Origin: Treponema sp.
GTDB taxonomy: Bacteria > Spirochaetota > Spirochaetia > Treponematales > Breznakiellaceae
Assembly: GCA_031288005.1 (NCBI GenBank)
Contig: JAITSE010000014.1
Coordinates: 1-25,093, forward strand
Direction of reading: 5' to 3'
Length of the DNA stretch: 25,093 nt
Made by a program: the position numbers and the translations under genes. The notes under the pieces are model-generated. The model had not been told where the DNA came from and did no database searches. It saw only the letters and a program-made list of their open reading frames with translations. Below, one piece after another: positions 23,306-25,093 of the stretch (position 1 is the first letter of the stretch; each line of letters starts with the position of its first letter).

Positions 23306-23441
23306 AAGAAATTGTTAAAATCGGCTATTCACCGCCATAGGCGGTGGCTTTTACGCCAATTTTATGGCTACGCCACCGCAATTTCTTAAGAAAAATACTT
23401 CCAGGCACAGCCAATTACATGACCACCGCCTTAGGCGGTGG
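23306..23441. mobile_element. Hairpin-rich non-autonomous element (IS200/IS605-like MITE?)
   Basis: AAGAAATTG (23306-23314) and CAATTTCTT (23379-23387) flank CACCGCC-ATA-GGCGGTG (23330-23346) and GCGGTGGC…GCCACCGC (23341-23348, 23372-23379). A further CCACCGCC-TTA-GGCGGTGG lies at 23423-23441. Subterminal GCCACCGCC-type hairpins recall IS200/IS605 or RAYT-linked ends, but no transposase gene, target duplication or full element is present. It sits between the two polymerase genes, just after the truncated one. The family label is inference. Confidence 0.5.
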
Positions 23442-23472
23442 CTTTAAAATTTAGTAAAATGAGATTATCAGA

Positions 23473-24123
23473 TCAATGCCTGTTCACTGGGATGAAATTA
23501 TTCTGGTATATATCTTTGTAATAATCGTGGTTTAATTGTTTGATTTGCTTTAAAAAAATTGCATATATTGTTTTTTTTGTATACAATAAAACCAAAGTAA
23601 ATGATATGCTTAACGACAATAAGAACAAAGCATAAAAATGACCGGCCCCTGTCCTATGGAATTGATAACCTGTACGAGGTTCTTTTACCCACTGTATTAT
23701 AGAAAATGATGTATTTGCAAGCATATAGAAGAAAAACAACGACACAAAAAAGAAGAACATACCAAGAAAAACAATACGCTGTCTTTTGATTTTTTTATTA
23801 CAATGGATTCTTTCAGTAATTTCATTTATAAAATGATTTCTGAAAAAAAACTTAACCAATAATACGGTAATAACAAATCCTATAAACAAATCGATATTTG
23901 TTATCCATAGGGCATATTGATAATATCTATTAAATAACCCGTTTTGTATTAATACAAGTGGGCCAATAATAACTTTAAATAAATCTAGTCCTAATGAAAA
24001 TATCATAGTAATAGAAATTGGATTTATTAATCCTAGTTTAAATTTATGAATAATATAGAAATATTTCGAGGAAAATAACAGAAAATAGAGACATATATTA
24101 AATATATAAAGAGTTATCATCAT
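23473..24123 (-). CDS. Truncated Wzy-like O-antigen polymerase
   Basis: A 216-residue membrane protein with about five to six hydrophobic segments (MITLYIFNICLYFLLF; GFVITVLLVKFFF; FFFFVSLFFFYMLA; FYALFLLSLSISFTLVLLYT). VKEPRTGYQFHRTGAGHFYAL resembles the RxGYxxxRxGxG loop near the middle of Wzy-type repeat-unit polymerases, which are usually about 400 residues or more, so the C-terminal half is missing. After TIYAIFLK the sequence turns hydrophilic (HDYYKDIYQNNFIPVNRH) and stops 32 bases before the hairpin element at 23306-23441, whose arrival could explain the loss. It is probably nonfunctional. No strong ribosome binding site precedes the ATG. Confidence 0.6.
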   Translation of the reverse strand: MMITLYIFNICLYFLLFSSKYFYIIHKFKLGLINPISITMIFSLGLDLFKVIIGPLVLIQNGLFNRYYQYALWITNIDLFIGFVITVLLVKFFFRNHFINEITERIHCNKKIKRQRIVFLGMFFFFVSLFFFYMLANTSFSIIQWVKEPRTGYQFHRTGAGHFYALFLLSLSISFTLVLLYTKKTIYAIFLKQIKQLNHDYYKDIYQNNFIPVNRH

Positions 24124-24184
24124 ATTATTGGTATCATTTTTTAATTTTCATATTTATAAAACCGATTCCGATGTACCTTTTTGT

Positions 24185-25093
24185 CTAATTTTTAGTTATG
24201 GCGTTAGCATAAGTTAATCCATCATATAATGCTTTTTTTATAATTTTCCATCCGCGCCTGTTTTTTGCCATCTTTATATTCCTGATTGAATAATGATATA
24301 AAATATTGATAAAATAAATCAAATAAAGCAAAACATTAAAATTCTTTTTTACATAATAAATCCTATTATGAAAATTATAATATAATGAGAAATCAGAATT
24401 ATCTCCAGTTGATATACTCACCTTATGTTCAACAATGCTATTATAGATATAATACAACACTTTTCTTTTCAAGAAAGCTCTATAAAGAAAATCAGTATCA
24501 TCATAATATACAAAATACCTTTCATCCATCAAACCCACATCAAGAAAAACATCATTTTTCATTAACATAAAACAAGTAGAAGCATAATCAGTCCTATAAT
24601 TTCTATTATATTGCCCTTGATCCTCTTTGCCTTGTCCACAGTGTTTTATTGATCCCATAATTCTTATAAATTTTCCTCCTGCGAACCAAATTTTATTTGT
24701 CTTATAATAATATATCTTTGGAACAGCCATATCAGCTTTTGTTCTCTTTAATCCCAAATATAATTTTTCTATCGTATCAGATCTTAATATAATATCATTA
24801 TTTGATAATAATATATAAGTACAATCATCATTTAAGGCGGCTTCTATTCCTTGATTGTTTCCTTTGGCAACACCATAATTATCATCGTTTTCAATAAAAA
24901 TCGTTTCAAATAAAACATTCTTTGCCAGTTGTTTACTTTTTTCCAGCGATGAATCTGGAGACTTATTATCAATCACATATGAGCCTGTTCCAAAACCCCT
25001 GAACGGATAGAAAAGGCGAAGGAAACCTGATAAGATTGTAGTTGCAAAACCATCAATCAGGAGACCTTCGCCATGAAAACTATAAGCCAAATC
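24185..25093 (-). CDS. GT2-family glycosyltransferase with replaced 5' end (partial)
   Basis: From about residue 37 this is a clear GT2 glycosyltransferase of the rhamnosyltransferase-like group: YVIDNKSPDSS, NYGVAKGNNQGI, LSNNDIIL (donor metal site), MDERYFVYYDDTDFLYR and a hydrophobic C-terminus. The usual first strand (VSIVIVNYN…) is absent. Instead the frame runs upstream through 36 unrelated residues (SFHGEGLLIDGFATTILSG…) to the window edge, in DNA of clearly higher GC containing an inverted repeat (25015-25072). A TTG at 25090 could start it, but the frame is open at the edge, so the true start is unknown. It is likely a 5'-truncated gene fused to foreign DNA. Confidence 0.7.
   Translation of the reverse strand, partial: DLAYSFHGEGLLIDGFATTILSGFLRLFYPFRGFGTGSYVIDNKSPDSSLEKSKQLAKNVLFETIFIENDDNYGVAKGNNQGIEAALNDDCTYILLSNNDIILRSDTIEKLYLGLKRTKADMAVPKIYYYKTNKIWFAGGKFIRIMGSIKHCGQGKEDQGQYNRNYRTDYASTCFMLMKNDVFLDVGLMDERYFVYYDDTDFLYRAFLKRKVLYYIYNSIVEHKVSISTGDNSDFSLYYNFHNRIYYVKKNFNVLLYLIYFINILYHYSIRNIKMAKNRRGWKIIKKALYDGLTYANAITKN
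25015..25072. repeat. Long imperfect inverted repeat at the GT2 junction
   Basis: GGCGAAGG (25015-25022) pairs with CCTTCGCC (25065-25072); after a 3-base internal loop CCTGAT (25026-25031) pairs with ATCAGG (25056-25061). It lies within 30-90 bases of the point where GC content and GT2 similarity both change (about 24,985), so it may be the end of an inserted element. Confidence 0.75.

Overview
The window looks like a chromosomal segment of a host-associated spirochaete, most likely a Treponema-type organism. That is an inference from three things: a cyclophilin-FKBP fusion lipoprotein, a DAHP synthase-prephenate dehydratase fusion, and the overall gene style. Nothing here is a definitive marker. 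Roughly the first 20.8 kb has moderate to high GC; from about 20,850 to the right edge the DNA is strikingly AT-rich.

Layout. Positions 1-2936: a possible gene end at the left edge, a 23-bp tandem array in which aspS terminates, aspS itself (minus), and a divergent small exported protein. Positions 2943-9647: a type III-like restriction-modification island on the minus strand, with mod (7086-9647) upstream of res (2943-5831). Between them is a small intact ORF (6375-6827) resembling the Y1/RAYT (REP-associated tyrosine transposase) fold, but with both HUH histidines and the tyrosine replaced. All the gaps of this island are packed with hairpin-forming palindromes. Two nearly identical 76-77 bp copies bracket mod, palindromes abut the ribosome binding sites of both mod and res, and further palindromes sit in frame inside res. 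The target-recognition part of mod is AT-rich and looks swapped in.

Positions 10,038-16,199: a GT4 glycosyltransferase, tRNA-Leu(CAG), a gene-poor palindromic stretch, the immunophilin fusion lipoprotein, a TPR protein, and a 654-residue fusion of DAHP synthase with prephenate dehydratase-ACT, the first committed and a late step of phenylalanine synthesis.

Positions 16,489-25,093: a surface-polysaccharide locus read leftward into a strong terminator. In transcription order it has a 5'-chimeric GT2, a truncated Wzy-like polymerase next to a hairpin-rich non-autonomous element, an EpsG/Wzy-like polymerase, a GT4, a GDP-mannose 3,5-epimerase, a WbuB-like GT4, an epimerase pseudogene (nonsense plus frameshift) and a Wzz-like chain-length protein. 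The locus appears horizontally acquired at its right end and partly decayed.

The most unusual signal is the palindrome family together with the catalytically dead RAYT-like protein inside the restriction-modification island. Similar palindromes occur elsewhere in the window, including inside two coding genes.
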